This document shows positions 8,450-17,594 of a stretch of 64,000 nt of DNA, in pieces. Under the pieces are notes generated by a model. That model made no database searches. It saw only the letters and a program-made list of their open reading frames with translations, and was not told the origin of the DNA. Position 1 is the stretch's first letter; each line of letters begins with the position of its first letter. A program made the position numbers and the translations under genes. This DNA is from Kordia algicida OT-1 (GTDB taxonomy: Bacteria; Bacteroidota; Bacteroidia; Flavobacteriales; Flavobacteriaceae), in contig NZ_DS544873.1 in assembly GCF_000154725.1 (NCBI RefSeq), positions 1,900,727 to 1,964,726 on the forward strand, written 5' to 3'.

Positions 8450-9355
8450 TTTGAGTATATTTTCTAACGCAGGAGTCAACATTGGATAGTTGAATTTGAA
8501 TCCTGTGTTTTCTATTTTTTCTGAGTCTACTTTTTGACTTGATAGTAGTAATGTGCTCATTTCGCCCAAAATCAATTTCATCATAAATTTTGGAATATTT
8601 GGCATAAAGAAAGGCTTGTTGAGTACCGCCGCAATTTCTTTGGTAAGCAGTTTATTTGTTGTAGGATTTGGTGCGACAGCATTGTAAACGCCAATAATGT
8701 TATTGGTAAGCACATGATAGTAAATACCTGCAATATCTTTGATATGAATCCACGATTGCCATTGTTTTCCTGAACCTATTGCAGCGCCAACTCCGTATTT
8801 TACAGGTTTTACCATTTCAACTAATGCGCCACCATTTGCAGCAAAGACCAATCCTGTACGCAAAATGGTTACAGGAATTTCTAATGATTTGAATTGATTG
8901 GCATGCAATTCCCACTGTTTTACGACACTTCCTAGAAAGTCATCTGCTAGATTTTGAATGTCTTCAGAATAGTTTTCTGTAAGCGAACTTGGATAGATTG
9001 CTGTTCCGGACGCTGAAACGTAGTGTTTGACAGTGTGATCTTTTCTATTTTGAAGTGCTTTGAATAGTACGTTGGCAGTATCTACACGACTCGCTAAGAT
9101 TTCCTGTTTGTAGGATTCTGTCCAGCGTTTGGCAATATTTGCACCTGAAAGATTTACAATGGCATCTACGCCTTCGAAACAAGCTTCATCAATTTCGCCT
9201 TTGGCAGGATTCCAAAGAAAACCTTTTCTGTTTTCAGATGCTTCTATTTTACTTTTTCGTGTTGTTAGATAATGGATTTGATGATTTTCCTTTAGACATC
9301 GTTCGCTTAATGCTGAACCGATTAATCCTGTTTCGCCACAAATAAGTATTTTCAT
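8444..9355 (-). CDS. TIGR01777-family NAD(P)-dependent epimerase
   Basis: The 303-residue SDR-fold protein opens MKILICGETGLIGSAL, a GxxGxxG-type dinucleotide-binding turn. It carries the family signature VNLSGANIAKRWTESYKQEI, with YPSSLTENYSED and VILRTGLVFAANGGAL further on. The C-terminus is the DUF1731 segment (FKFNYPMLTPALENIL). Members are putative sugar-nucleotide epimerases (YfcH/SulA type) with no firmly established reaction. It stands alone between terminators. Confidence 0.92.
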   Translation of the reverse strand: MKILICGETGLIGSALSERCLKENHQIHYLTTRKSKIEASENRKGFLWNPAKGEIDEACFEGVDAIVNLSGANIAKRWTESYKQEILASRVDTANVLFKALQNRKDHTVKHYVSASGTAIYPSSLTENYSEDIQNLADDFLGSVVKQWELHANQFKSLEIPVTILRTGLVFAANGGALVEMVKPVKYGVGAAIGSGKQWQSWIHIKDIAGIYYHVLTNNIIGVYNAVAPNPTTNKLLTKEIAAVLNKPFFMPNIPKFMMKLILGEMSTLLLSSQKVDSEKIENTGFKFNYPMLTPALENILKK

Positions 9356-9465
9356 CTGATTTTTTTTAGTTAATCTCGCTAAGAGAACAGTTTTTCTTTT
9401 TCATTGTAAAAATACGCCAAAAAGAACAGACTAAATGAATTTCGCTTGTTTTAGAATCCTAAATA

Positions 9466-10143
9466 TTAGTTAATTTTTGTAGCTCGAAGCATTTCGCGTT
9501 TTCCTGGCGGACCAGGCAATCGTTCTACTGTAAAACCAACTTCTTGCATGGCACGACGTACACTTCCTTTTGCGGCATACGTGACTAAAACTCCATTTTT
9601 TTTCAATGCCTCGTACATTTTTTGAAAGATTTCAACTGTCCACAATTCTGGTTGTACACGTGCGCCAAAAGCATCAAAGTAGATGAGATTGAATTTTGCT
9701 TGATCGTTTATTTCGTCAAAGAATTGTTGCCGTTTGGTAAGTTTGAAGTTTTCTGAAAGTGCTGTTTCTGTTTCCCAATCGCAGGCATGCATTTTTGTAA
9801 ATGTAGCACGATCATTTTCAGCTTTTAACTGATGGATGTAGTTTAACTGAGTGATTTCTGCGGAAGCGACAGGATACGCCTCTACACCATGATAGTTGAT
9901 ATCAACTTGATGTTTTTGCGCTTCCAGAAAGGTTATAAAAGCATTCAATCCTGTACCAAATCCAATTTCTAGAATGTGAATTTGTACAGGATTGAACATT
10001 TTTTGTAAGTGATGCAAACCCGTTTTTATAAAAACGTGTTGTGCTTCTTGAATGGCACCATGTGTAGAATGATATTGTTCATTCCAATCTTCTAGATGAA
10101 TCGTTGTTGATCCGTCTTTGGTGGTGATTATTTTTCGTTTCAA
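9466..10143 (-). CDS. mnmD: tRNA mnm5s2U34 methyltransferase MnmD
   Basis: The 225-residue SAM methyltransferase corresponds to the N-terminal half of bifunctional MnmC without the FAD oxidase half. Motif I is ILEIGFGTGLNAF, and the family motif YFDAFGARVQPELWT is followed by VTYAAKGSVRRAMQEVGF and GPPGKREML. It adds the final methyl group of mnm5 at the wobble uridine. It overlaps nothing, starting 2 bp after the DUF4920 lipoprotein, so the two are co-transcribed without an obvious functional link. Confidence 0.9.
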   Translation of the reverse strand: MKRKIITTKDGSTTIHLEDWNEQYHSTHGAIQEAQHVFIKTGLHHLQKMFNPVQIHILEIGFGTGLNAFITFLEAQKHQVDINYHGVEAYPVASAEITQLNYIHQLKAENDRATFTKMHACDWETETALSENFKLTKRQQFFDEINDQAKFNLIYFDAFGARVQPELWTVEIFQKMYEALKKNGVLVTYAAKGSVRRAMQEVGFTVERLPGPPGKREMLRATKIN

Positions 10144-10145
10144 GT

Positions 10146-10646
10146 TTATTTTTTCAATAAAACACCGTCTGCCACAAATGAAAGTGTTTTAGATGGTTCT
10201 GTAATTTTAGCAATTTCTTCTTCCGATTTTCCTGCGTCTTCTGCATAGTGCTTGAGTTCATCAACAGAAGTTTCTTGAACAAATGCTTTTCCATTTACAA
10301 TTACTTCTCCTTCTGCATCAAGTGGCATAAAAAATCCGTAGTCTTTAAATTTTACCATGACTTCTTTTTCTTCGCCTAAATCCAAACGCATCCAGCATCC
10401 TTTTTTGGAACATACTGAGTTGATTTTTGAGGTAAATTTTACATCTAGCGTATCTCCTACTTTTAGATTGTTATATTTTTCATTGATTTGCGCCGTAGTC
10501 AACACATTTTCTGCGTCAATTTTTTCTCCAAAAGAAGCATATGCCATTTCTTTTGTGCTTTCTTGTGCAGGTTTTTCATTATTTTTCGAGTCTTTACAAG
10601 CTACAAATGCTACTAAGAGTAGTCCTAAAAATACAATTTTCTTCAT
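10146..10646 (-). CDS. DUF4920 lipoprotein
   Basis: A 166-residue protein with signal peptide MKKIVFLGLLLVAFVAC, lipobox cysteine at residue 17. The DUF4920 core contains NSVCSKKGCWMRLDLG and VMVKFKDYGFFMPLDAEG, the two cysteines being C-x4-C and possibly metal- or disulfide-forming. The domain's function is unknown. It is predicted periplasmic, anchored to a membrane, and precedes mnmD by 2 bp. Confidence 0.85.
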   Translation of the reverse strand: MKKIVFLGLLLVAFVACKDSKNNEKPAQESTKEMAYASFGEKIDAENVLTTAQINEKYNNLKVGDTLDVKFTSKINSVCSKKGCWMRLDLGEEKEVMVKFKDYGFFMPLDAEGEVIVNGKAFVQETSVDELKHYAEDAGKSEEEIAKITEPSKTLSFVADGVLLKK

Positions 10647-10751
10647 TTTTATTAAATATTTCTTAAAATTATTGCGGTTTTTTTACGAATCTTTAATTTT
10701 ATCAACGAATTTTTGTTTAAAACTAAGATTCTTTTAAAGGTAAATTATTTG

Positions 10752-10759
10752 TACCTTTG
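10752..10759 (+). promoter_or_regulatory. -7 box upstream of ilvE
   Basis: TACCTTTG matches TAnnTTTG and lies 24 bases before the ilvE ATG. No exact TTTG lies at the expected upstream distance. Confidence 0.6.
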
Positions 10760-10782
10760 CACAAAATTAAGAATTATTTACG

Positions 10783-11847
10783 ATGAGTGACCTGTCTATT
10801 GATATAAAAATTACAAAAATTTCTGAAAGCAAGATTTCAACAGTTGATTTTGATAATTTAACTTTTGGAAAAATTTTCACCGATCATATGTTTGTGTGTG
10901 ATTATATTGATGGAACTTGGCAGACACCTGAGATTATGCCATATCAGCCACTTACGATTGATCCTTCTGCACGTGTTTTTCATTACGGACAGGCGGTTTT
11001 TGAAGGTATGAAAGCTTTTAAAGACGAGAACGATCAGATTTGGATGTTTCGTCCAGAGGATAATTTTAATCGTATTAATAAGTCTTCTCACCGTATGGCG
11101 ATTCCAGAGTTTCCTAAAGAGTTTTTCTTTGAAGGATTGACCAAGTTGTTGCATATGGAGAAAGATTGGATTCAGAAAGGAAAAGGAAATTCATTATATA
11201 TTCGTCCGTTTGTGATTGCTACGGAAGCTGCGATTTCTGCTTCACCTTCTAATAGTTATAAGTTTATGATTATTTGTTCGCCAGCGCAATCGTATTATGC
11301 AGGAGAAGTGAAAGTACTGTTTGCGGAGGAGTTTAGTCGTGCTGCCGATGGTGGCGTTGGTTATGCGAAAGCCGCAGGAAATTATGGTGCGCAGTTTTAC
11401 CCAACGAGTTTGGCACATGCTAAAGGGTATCAGCAAATTATTTGGACAGATGCCAATACACATGAGTATTTGGAAGAAGCTGGAACGATGAATATTTTCT
11501 TTAGAGTTGGTGACACGTTGTTGACAGCTCCGAATAATGACCGAATTTTGGATGGAATTACGCGTAAGAGTGTGATTCAGTTGGCAAAAGATAACGGAAT
11601 TGAGGTAGAAGTACGTCGTGTGCGTGTGGACGAGATTAAGGAAGCTGCTAAAAACGGAACGTTGAAAGAGATTTTTGGTGCAGGAACTGCCGCAGTAATC
11701 AATCCGATTGCAGGTTTTGAACATGCAGGAGACGAGTTTGATTTACCAAAAATGGAAGATTCGTATGCTTCGTTTTTTAAGCAAAAGTTGATGGATATTC
11801 AGTACAATGTTTCAGAAGATCCACATGGTTGGAGATTTAAGGTATAG
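10783..11847 (+). CDS. ilvE: Branched-chain amino acid aminotransferase
   Basis: The 354-residue fold-type IV PLP enzyme interconverts Leu, Ile and Val with their 2-oxo acids. The eukaryotic-like (BCAT1/2) form is recognised by HYGQAVFEGMKAF (67-79), the catalytic lysine K196 in AKAAGNYG, EEAGTMNIFF and GTAAVINPIAGF. The length fits this subgroup. It stands alone and has its own promoter. No other ilv or leu genes are in the window. Confidence 0.95.
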   Translation: MSDLSIDIKITKISESKISTVDFDNLTFGKIFTDHMFVCDYIDGTWQTPEIMPYQPLTIDPSARVFHYGQAVFEGMKAFKDENDQIWMFRPEDNFNRINKSSHRMAIPEFPKEFFFEGLTKLLHMEKDWIQKGKGNSLYIRPFVIATEAAISASPSNSYKFMIICSPAQSYYAGEVKVLFAEEFSRAADGGVGYAKAAGNYGAQFYPTSLAHAKGYQQIIWTDANTHEYLEEAGTMNIFFRVGDTLLTAPNNDRILDGITRKSVIQLAKDNGIEVEVRRVRVDEIKEAAKNGTLKEIFGAGTAAVINPIAGFEHAGDEFDLPKMEDSYASFFKQKLMDIQYNVSEDPHGWRFKV

Positions 11848-12021
11848 TTTTTTTTTGTTGTTTGTTGTTCGTGGATTTGTTAATTTGTTTTTAGCTTGTT
11901 TGCGGGAATAATATTAGAGAACACTTTTCTTTGAAAACTCTCACAACTCACAAACTTATCAACTCATAAGCTCATAATTCACAACTCACAAACTCACAAA
12001 CTCACAAACTCATAACTTTTT
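11848..12021. repeat. Intergenic simple repeats between convergent genes
   Basis: A TTTTTAGCTTGTTTGCGGG segment (about 11889-11908) echoes the window-start repeats. It is followed at about 11937-12017 by a tandem run of ACTCACAA-like octamers. No protein or RNA gene was seen, and no clear hairpin terminator. Confidence 0.7.
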
Positions 12022-13173
12022 TCAACGAATTCTCCGTTTTCTATTTTTTTCGTAGTCTTCAAAAATCATTTGTCCCAAGCCAGATAGTCCTGTGAGAAAG
12101 GCTTTTCCTCTGTTTTGTTCGGTAAATATTTCTACAAATCTTCGCAGATGTGGATCTTGTGCAATCATAAAGGTTGTGATTGGAATTTTGAGTTTACGTG
12201 CTTGTGCCGCTTTGGTTAGACATTTGGCAACAATACGTTCGTCGAGTCCGAAACTATTTTTGTAGAATTCGCCATTGGGTAATGTTAAGCAACTTGGCTT
12301 TCCATCTGTAATCATAAAGATTTGTTTGTTGGTGTTTCGCTTTCTGCGGAGAATATCCATTGCTAATTCCAATCCTGCCACTGTATTTGTATGATACGGA
12401 CCTACTTTTAGGTATGGCAAGTCTTTGATTTTTATAGGCCAAGCTTCATTTCCAAACACAATGATGTCAATAGAGTCTTTTGGATATTTGCGATGAATTA
12501 ATTCCACCAACGCCATAGCTACTTTTTTGGCTGGTGTAATACGATCTTCGCCGTAAAGAATCATGGAGTGACTGATATCAATCATTAATACCGTACTCAT
12601 TTGTGCTTTGTGTTTGGTTTCTTCTACGATGAGATCATTTTCTGTAATTTTTAAATCACCAATTCCATGATTGACTTGTGCATTTTTGATGCTTTCTGTC
12701 ATGTTTATCATTGCGAGATCGTCTCCGAATTGATACGCACGATGTTCACCATTTCGATCGTCTCCTTTTCCTAGTTTTGATGTATTGTGATTTCCTAGTC
12801 CGCTTTTTTTGAGTTTTCCGAATATTTGATCGAGTGCATACGAACGCAAGGCAGCTTCGAGTTTTGCTGTGAGTACATTTTTACCTTTTCCGCTTCCGTT
12901 GCCTGTGTTTCCTTTTTCAGGATCAATTTCTTCTTTGATGTAGCCTCGCTTTTTTAGATCGTTTTCAAAGTCTTCTAGCGTGTAATCTTCTGTGAAAATG
13001 TTATATTCTTTATCGAGTGTATCAAGCCAATCGAATGCTTCTTCAATGTCGCCCGATGTATGTGTGAGAATGTCCTTGAAGATGTCAAACACACGTTCAA
13101 AATGTGAGACTTCTTCTGGAATGTGCTTACTAAAGGTAAAACCTTTTCCGTAATTAAAGTTCATGCTTGCCAT
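12022..13173 (-). CDS. VWA domain-containing protein
   Basis: The 383-residue cytosolic protein has an N-terminal helical region with a Gly/Lys linker at about 90-110, then a von Willebrand A domain from about 195. The metal site is intact: DISHS (D199, S201, S203) and later a threonine/aspartate in MITDGKPS. No signal peptide is visible. Such proteins normally work with MoxR- or ChlI-type AAA+ ATPases, but none is adjacent; the nearest MoxR is in the cluster at 31153. It resembles CoxE/YeaL-type VWA proteins. Function is not assignable. Confidence 0.85.
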   Translation of the reverse strand: MASMNFNYGKGFTFSKHIPEEVSHFERVFDIFKDILTHTSGDIEEAFDWLDTLDKEYNIFTEDYTLEDFENDLKKRGYIKEEIDPEKGNTGNGSGKGKNVLTAKLEAALRSYALDQIFGKLKKSGLGNHNTSKLGKGDDRNGEHRAYQFGDDLAMINMTESIKNAQVNHGIGDLKITENDLIVEETKHKAQMSTVLMIDISHSMILYGEDRITPAKKVAMALVELIHRKYPKDSIDIIVFGNEAWPIKIKDLPYLKVGPYHTNTVAGLELAMDILRRKRNTNKQIFMITDGKPSCLTLPNGEFYKNSFGLDERIVAKCLTKAAQARKLKIPITTFMIAQDPHLRRFVEIFTEQNRGKAFLTGLSGLGQMIFEDYEKNRKRRIR

Positions 13174-13378
13174 TAATCGTTTCTTTCTTTTTCAGGTTTT
13201 CTAGGAGAAACAGCAGTGTTTCTTTAGATTTTTCTTTTTTATAAAAATACGGAAAAGATTTAGGAATTGTTTATTGAACTCGTCGCGATTTTTTATCGTG
13301 TATTTTATTTTATAGAAATTGATACTAAAATTCAGTTTGTGCTTAGTATTGACGTATGATTCGTGATTTTCGCTTATT

Positions 13379-15580
13379 TTAATAACAGTCCATGAGAATT
13401 TGTTCATTGTTTTCAAAATCACTTAGTGACATGCATAATTTTGATTTTATAATGGTTTCCAAAATATGCAATACCTGATTTTGCATGGCAACAGAACCAC
13501 ATATTAAAATTACACCATCATTTTGTAATACTTGTGCTATAAAATTTTGTTGTGTCGCAATCGCATCTTGTACATATTCTTTCTGAGTAGTTTCTTGCGA
13601 ATATGAAATGTGCAGATTGGTAAGTCGATCAGAAGCAATACTTTCATCAAGAATTTCTTTGTAAATAGCTGTTGAAGCTTTGGTACGCGTTCCCCAAAAA
13701 AGATATAAATTTCTAGCATCGGTATTTTCATTTATCATTCCCAAAAATGGCGCAATCCCAGTACCATTAGCAATCATAATTATATCATTGGCGTATTTTG
13801 GAAAATGAAATTCAGGATTGCGCTTTATCTTGGCTTTTACAATGTCGTTTTCTGAAAGTTGACTAAGGTATGATGAGCATATGCCAAATTCATGTTTTTT
13901 GACACTTAGTATGATTTCATTCCCAATTTTTCCAATTGAATATTGTCGCTCAATTAAATCTTTTTCAGGATAAATAGACAGTAAATCGCCCGATTGAAAT
14001 TTTTGTTTTTTTACAGGTTGAAGATGAATTGTAAAAGTATCATCAATATTAAGGCGTGAACGTTTGATAACTTTGAATTCGCGTAATTTTTTAAGGTTGA
14101 TGTTTGCTGTTGGTTTTTTTATTGAGATTGGAATTTTGGTATAATCTGCCCAAGCGTTTGCCCAATTTTCAAAAGCTGTAAACGATTGATTGTTTATTTT
14201 ATAGATTGGTATTGTAGCTTCAAAATTTTTATGACCTTGTAAAGATTGATCTATGTCTATTGCATATTTACAGTAGTCAGGATACATTAATGAACCGAAA
14301 CCTACTACAGAGTATTTTATTTTTTGATCAAATGATGTTTTTTTTAGTAGAGATAGAAAGTTTTTTGCATTGCTTGGTGCTTCTCCTTCGCCATACGTAG
14401 CTGTCATAATGATAAGATGTTCAGCATTTTCGTAGGTTTCAAACGTATTTAATTGTGTTATGAATGCCTTTTGTCCATTCGCGATAAGCGCATCAAAGAA
14501 CATACTGGCAAAACGATATGTATTTCCTGTTTCAGAGCCTACTAAGATGATAAATTTGGCTGTGCTTTTTTTATAGATATTTTTAGGAATGTGTTGCTTT
14601 TTGGTACGTTTGAGCGTCATGGCAAAACCTGAATACATAAAGTAAAGAATGGAAAAACTTGTCAGTAATAATACTATTGCCCATATGATACTTCCTTGTC
14701 CTGTATGCAATAGTAAACTCCAATAGGAAGCAAGCGCCACGATTGGATATTCGTACACACTTAAAATTTCGCCTGTATATTGATGTATTACTAATTCTTT
14801 ATTTTTTAATTCCAACAAAAAGTAATCTTCAGGTGCCTCCGAGAAAGGAAATTCAATGGTTTTAATTTCTGCCAACATCGTATTTTGAAAGATTGAAAAA
14901 TTGGCTGTTTCAATATGTTTTTTTGCTGTTTCTGATGCTTCAACAGCTTGGTGTGTCACTTTATAATTCGGTAGTAATGAAAATTTTTCTAGTGATAAAT
15001 ACACACCTGTTAGGGTAATGATGACAAGCGGAATCCAACATAATTTCCCTAATTGTATATGATAATATTGTTTTGCATCTTCTTTGACCACTTTTGAGAA
15101 GAAACGTTTGAAGCCACCTTGTCGTTTTGCAATTAGAATTGTGCCTGTGATGATAATAAGTAATAGTAGAAAAGAGACAAAACCGACTATGAATCTTCCT
15201 GTACTTTTTAGAAATAAAGAACGATGTAGATTGGTGGCAAATTTGTAAATCCCTTCTTTTTCAATAAGATTCCCTACTTTTTTACCCGAACTTGGATGGA
15301 TGTAAAATGTTTCACTGTTCCCTTCTTGGGTAATGACAGAAGCAATTACAAAATCGTCGTTGGTTACGCTTACATCAATGATTTCCTCATATTCCGATTG
15401 TAAAGCTGTCACCATTTCTGTAATTGAAATTTCGTCTAAATTGTGAATGGCAAATGGTTGTAGCTGATTTGAGATTGGTTCAAAAGCTAAAATACTTCCT
15501 GTAATAGAAGCAATCACTATAAAAAGGGAAGAAGATATAGCCAACAGCAAATGGCTATATCTCCAAATTGAAATTATCAT
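13379..15580 (-). CDS. PepSY-TM / flavodoxin / ferredoxin-reductase fusion (membrane flavoreductase)
   Basis: The 733-residue fusion has an N-terminal PepSY-associated membrane region with helices near 10-32, 130-150, 190-210 and 300-325. A flavodoxin domain follows from about 345 (VGSETGNTYRFASMF, TATYGEGEAPSNA). The C-terminal half is a CysJ-like FAD/NAD(P) module: RQYSIG near 543, IANGTGIAPF near 600, YLFWGTR, and ILICGSVAMQNQV. It should pass electrons from NAD(P)H through FAD and FMN across the inner membrane, plausibly to iron or haem. It is the last gene of the TonB-receptor operon, 12 bp after DUF2271. Confidence 0.88.
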   Translation of the reverse strand: MIISIWRYSHLLLAISSSLFIVIASITGSILAFEPISNQLQPFAIHNLDEISITEMVTALQSEYEEIIDVSVTNDDFVIASVITQEGNSETFYIHPSSGKKVGNLIEKEGIYKFATNLHRSLFLKSTGRFIVGFVSFLLLLIIITGTILIAKRQGGFKRFFSKVVKEDAKQYYHIQLGKLCWIPLVIITLTGVYLSLEKFSLLPNYKVTHQAVEASETAKKHIETANFSIFQNTMLAEIKTIEFPFSEAPEDYFLLELKNKELVIHQYTGEILSVYEYPIVALASYWSLLLHTGQGSIIWAIVLLLTSFSILYFMYSGFAMTLKRTKKQHIPKNIYKKSTAKFIILVGSETGNTYRFASMFFDALIANGQKAFITQLNTFETYENAEHLIIMTATYGEGEAPSNAKNFLSLLKKTSFDQKIKYSVVGFGSLMYPDYCKYAIDIDQSLQGHKNFEATIPIYKINNQSFTAFENWANAWADYTKIPISIKKPTANINLKKLREFKVIKRSRLNIDDTFTIHLQPVKKQKFQSGDLLSIYPEKDLIERQYSIGKIGNEIILSVKKHEFGICSSYLSQLSENDIVKAKIKRNPEFHFPKYANDIIMIANGTGIAPFLGMINENTDARNLYLFWGTRTKASTAIYKEILDESIASDRLTNLHISYSQETTQKEYVQDAIATQQNFIAQVLQNDGVILICGSVAMQNQVLHILETIIKSKLCMSLSDFENNEQILMDCY

Positions 15581-15592
15581 TGAAATGTTGTC

Positions 15593-16087
15593 TTATTTTT
15601 GCGGAATCATTCTTATGTATCGTATAAAGCCTTTACCTTCTACTTTACTTTTTACACTTTGAGAAGTTAGTTCAAATTCTACATCATCTGTGTAATATTC
15701 CTGATCTTCAACGGCAGTTTCGAAACGAATTTTGTAGCCTGCGTCAATTTTATCATTTGGAATTTCGATAATGCTTATTTTACGCTCGCCTCCACTGATA
15801 GTTTCTCCAGTAATGGCATCAATATCTGGTCGTCTTTTTCCGTGAAATTTCCACCATTCGGTGATATCAGAATACCATTCATCATCATTTCCTTGTACGT
15901 ACAATGTTTGTTGATATTCTCCTTGATTGTTTATTAATGAAATAACTACGTATGCACCTTCACCTGTGTAGTTTTTCATCTGAATCATGCATTTATATTT
16001 AGAATTTTCAACTGCTGTAAAGCTTGTCAACATTCCAATAAAAAGAATACTAAAAATACTTGCGAGTATAAATTTTGTGTTTTTCAT
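15593..16087 (-). CDS. DUF2271 family exported protein
   Basis: A 164-residue protein with an N-terminal signal sequence (hydrophobic 7-24). The mature part is a small beta-rich domain with WWKFHGKRRPDIDAITG, which I recognise as DUF2271. Members occur next to PepSY-type reductases and may be periplasmic partners; the biochemical role is unknown. It lies 1 bp after the ankyrin gene and 12 bp before the flavoreductase. Confidence 0.8.
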   Translation of the reverse strand: MKNTKFILASIFSILFIGMLTSFTAVENSKYKCMIQMKNYTGEGAYVVISLINNQGEYQQTLYVQGNDDEWYSDITEWWKFHGKRRPDIDAITGETISGGERKISIIEIPNDKIDAGYKIRFETAVEDQEYYTDDVEFELTSQSVKSKVEGKGFIRYIRMIPQK

Positions 16088-16088
16088 T

Positions 16089-17591
16089 TTAAGATTTTAA
16101 AAAGTTGATGTCTATGTTTTCCTTTTGCAATATTTCATTTTCTTTAGCCAAATCGTATGCGGTTTCTTCAAAATCTGTTTTTTGAGATTTGTCTGCACCA
16201 ATAGAAAGCAAATACTTGATAATTTTGGTGTTTTTTGCTTTCATAACAGCTAAATGTAATGGCGTGATTCCTTCCTTATTTTTTTGATTTACATTGACAT
16301 TTAATGATTTGATATACTTTATAAGATCAAGATTTTCATTGTCTATTGCTAAGTGATATAGCGTATTTCCGTTAGCTTGAGGTTTTGTGAGATTAAAACC
16401 TTTTGCTTGAAGCATTGCGAGCTTTTTATCAAAATTGTCTTGTTTTTGACTCTCGAAATTTTTCAATAGGTAATATCCAAGATTATGTCCTTCTTTATCA
16501 ACTACAGTGACATCCGCATTATTTTTTAATAGCAAAGCAACAATTTCAGGGGAGTTTCTGTATACAGCATTTGCCAATGCACTTCGTCCTTCCTTGTTTT
16601 GATGATTGCTATTTTTTGTGTTTGATATTAAATATTGAACTATTGTTTCTTCGTTTCTATAAGCCGCAATAAGTAAAGCCGTGTTGCCATCTTTATTTAC
16701 TTGGTTTGCATCAACACCTTCACCAATAAAAAATTTAAAAGTTGCAATATCTTTCGATTTTGATGCTAATGAGTGTAAAGGTGTTTCTCCTTCATTCGTT
16801 GTAATATTTGCTGAGATTCCTAGAGAAACTAAATATTTAAAGGTTGACAGAGAATTGGTTTTTCTTCGCAATCCACGACTTGCAAAAATGATCGCATTTT
16901 CATTGTTTTTGCTAATTTTACGGTAATCAATTCCCTTGTCGACTAAGCTTTTTAGGAAAGTGATATTTCCTCCTTTAGCTGCGTAATTAAAAATACCATT
17001 TCCGTGAGCATCTGTACTTTTTATTGAAAGTCCATTAGAGGTAAAGTACTCAATGATTTCGAAGTTTTTAGCAAAAGGTGCTACTAACAGCAAGGCGTTT
17101 GCTCCTTGTTTGTTTGTATCTGTAGAAAAATTTGCACCGTAAGTGAGACAAAGATTGTACAACTCAGTATTTAACTGACCTGTAACGGCTGCAAAATTAA
17201 CTAAAGAATATCCATGGCTATCGATGATATCTGTTTTCGCACCTTTTTCAACTAAAAATCGCATCATTTCGAGATTGTTTCTGTAGGCTGCCCAAAATAT
17301 ATATGTTCGTCCATCATGTGTTAATTTGTTAACATCATTTCCTTTTTTAGAAAGAATATATTTTATGGTTTCATTATCTACTTTTTCAATCAATGCCATA
17401 GAAACTGCGTCAAACATATTGCCATCAAGCTCAGCAATATCGTTTCCTTCGGCTATCTTTTTTTCAATATCTATAATGGTTGGATTTGTTTTCCAATAAG
17501 CTCTACTCAAAAATGCATTGGATTTTTGAGCAAAACTTACGGAGCTTAGAAATAATAAAACACAACTTAAAAATAGGCTACTATACTTCAT
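16089..17591 (-). CDS. Exported ankyrin-repeat protein
   Basis: The 500-residue protein has a signal peptide (MKYSSLFLSCVLLFLSSVSFAQ). About a dozen ankyrin repeats follow, with cores such as DGRTYIFWAAYRNNLEMMRFL, DKDGNTALLIAAYRNEE, NKEGRSALANAVYRNSP and NKEGITPLHLAVMKAKN. No catalytic domain is visible. Ankyrin stacks bind proteins, so this is probably a periplasmic scaffold or partner of the uptake operon in which it lies (3 bp after DUF6607, 1 bp before DUF2271). Confidence 0.88.
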   Translation of the reverse strand: MKYSSLFLSCVLLFLSSVSFAQKSNAFLSRAYWKTNPTIIDIEKKIAEGNDIAELDGNMFDAVSMALIEKVDNETIKYILSKKGNDVNKLTHDGRTYIFWAAYRNNLEMMRFLVEKGAKTDIIDSHGYSLVNFAAVTGQLNTELYNLCLTYGANFSTDTNKQGANALLLVAPFAKNFEIIEYFTSNGLSIKSTDAHGNGIFNYAAKGGNITFLKSLVDKGIDYRKISKNNENAIIFASRGLRRKTNSLSTFKYLVSLGISANITTNEGETPLHSLASKSKDIATFKFFIGEGVDANQVNKDGNTALLIAAYRNEETIVQYLISNTKNSNHQNKEGRSALANAVYRNSPEIVALLLKNNADVTVVDKEGHNLGYYLLKNFESQKQDNFDKKLAMLQAKGFNLTKPQANGNTLYHLAIDNENLDLIKYIKSLNVNVNQKNKEGITPLHLAVMKAKNTKIIKYLLSIGADKSQKTDFEETAYDLAKENEILQKENIDINFLKS

Positions 17592-17594
17592 AGG

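Noticed and set aside
11242-11724. 160-codon frame antisense to ilvE
   Set aside because: It is a shadow of a well-supported gene, with no promoter or conserved motif.
12022-13173. Member of the MoxR cluster
   Set aside because: It is a VWA protein, but it lies about 12.5 kb from the cluster in its own unit, so only a trans partnership could be proposed.
13201-13422. 73-codon frame on the minus strand
   Set aside because: It overlaps the end of the flavoreductase gene, has biased A+T-rich composition and no family resemblance.
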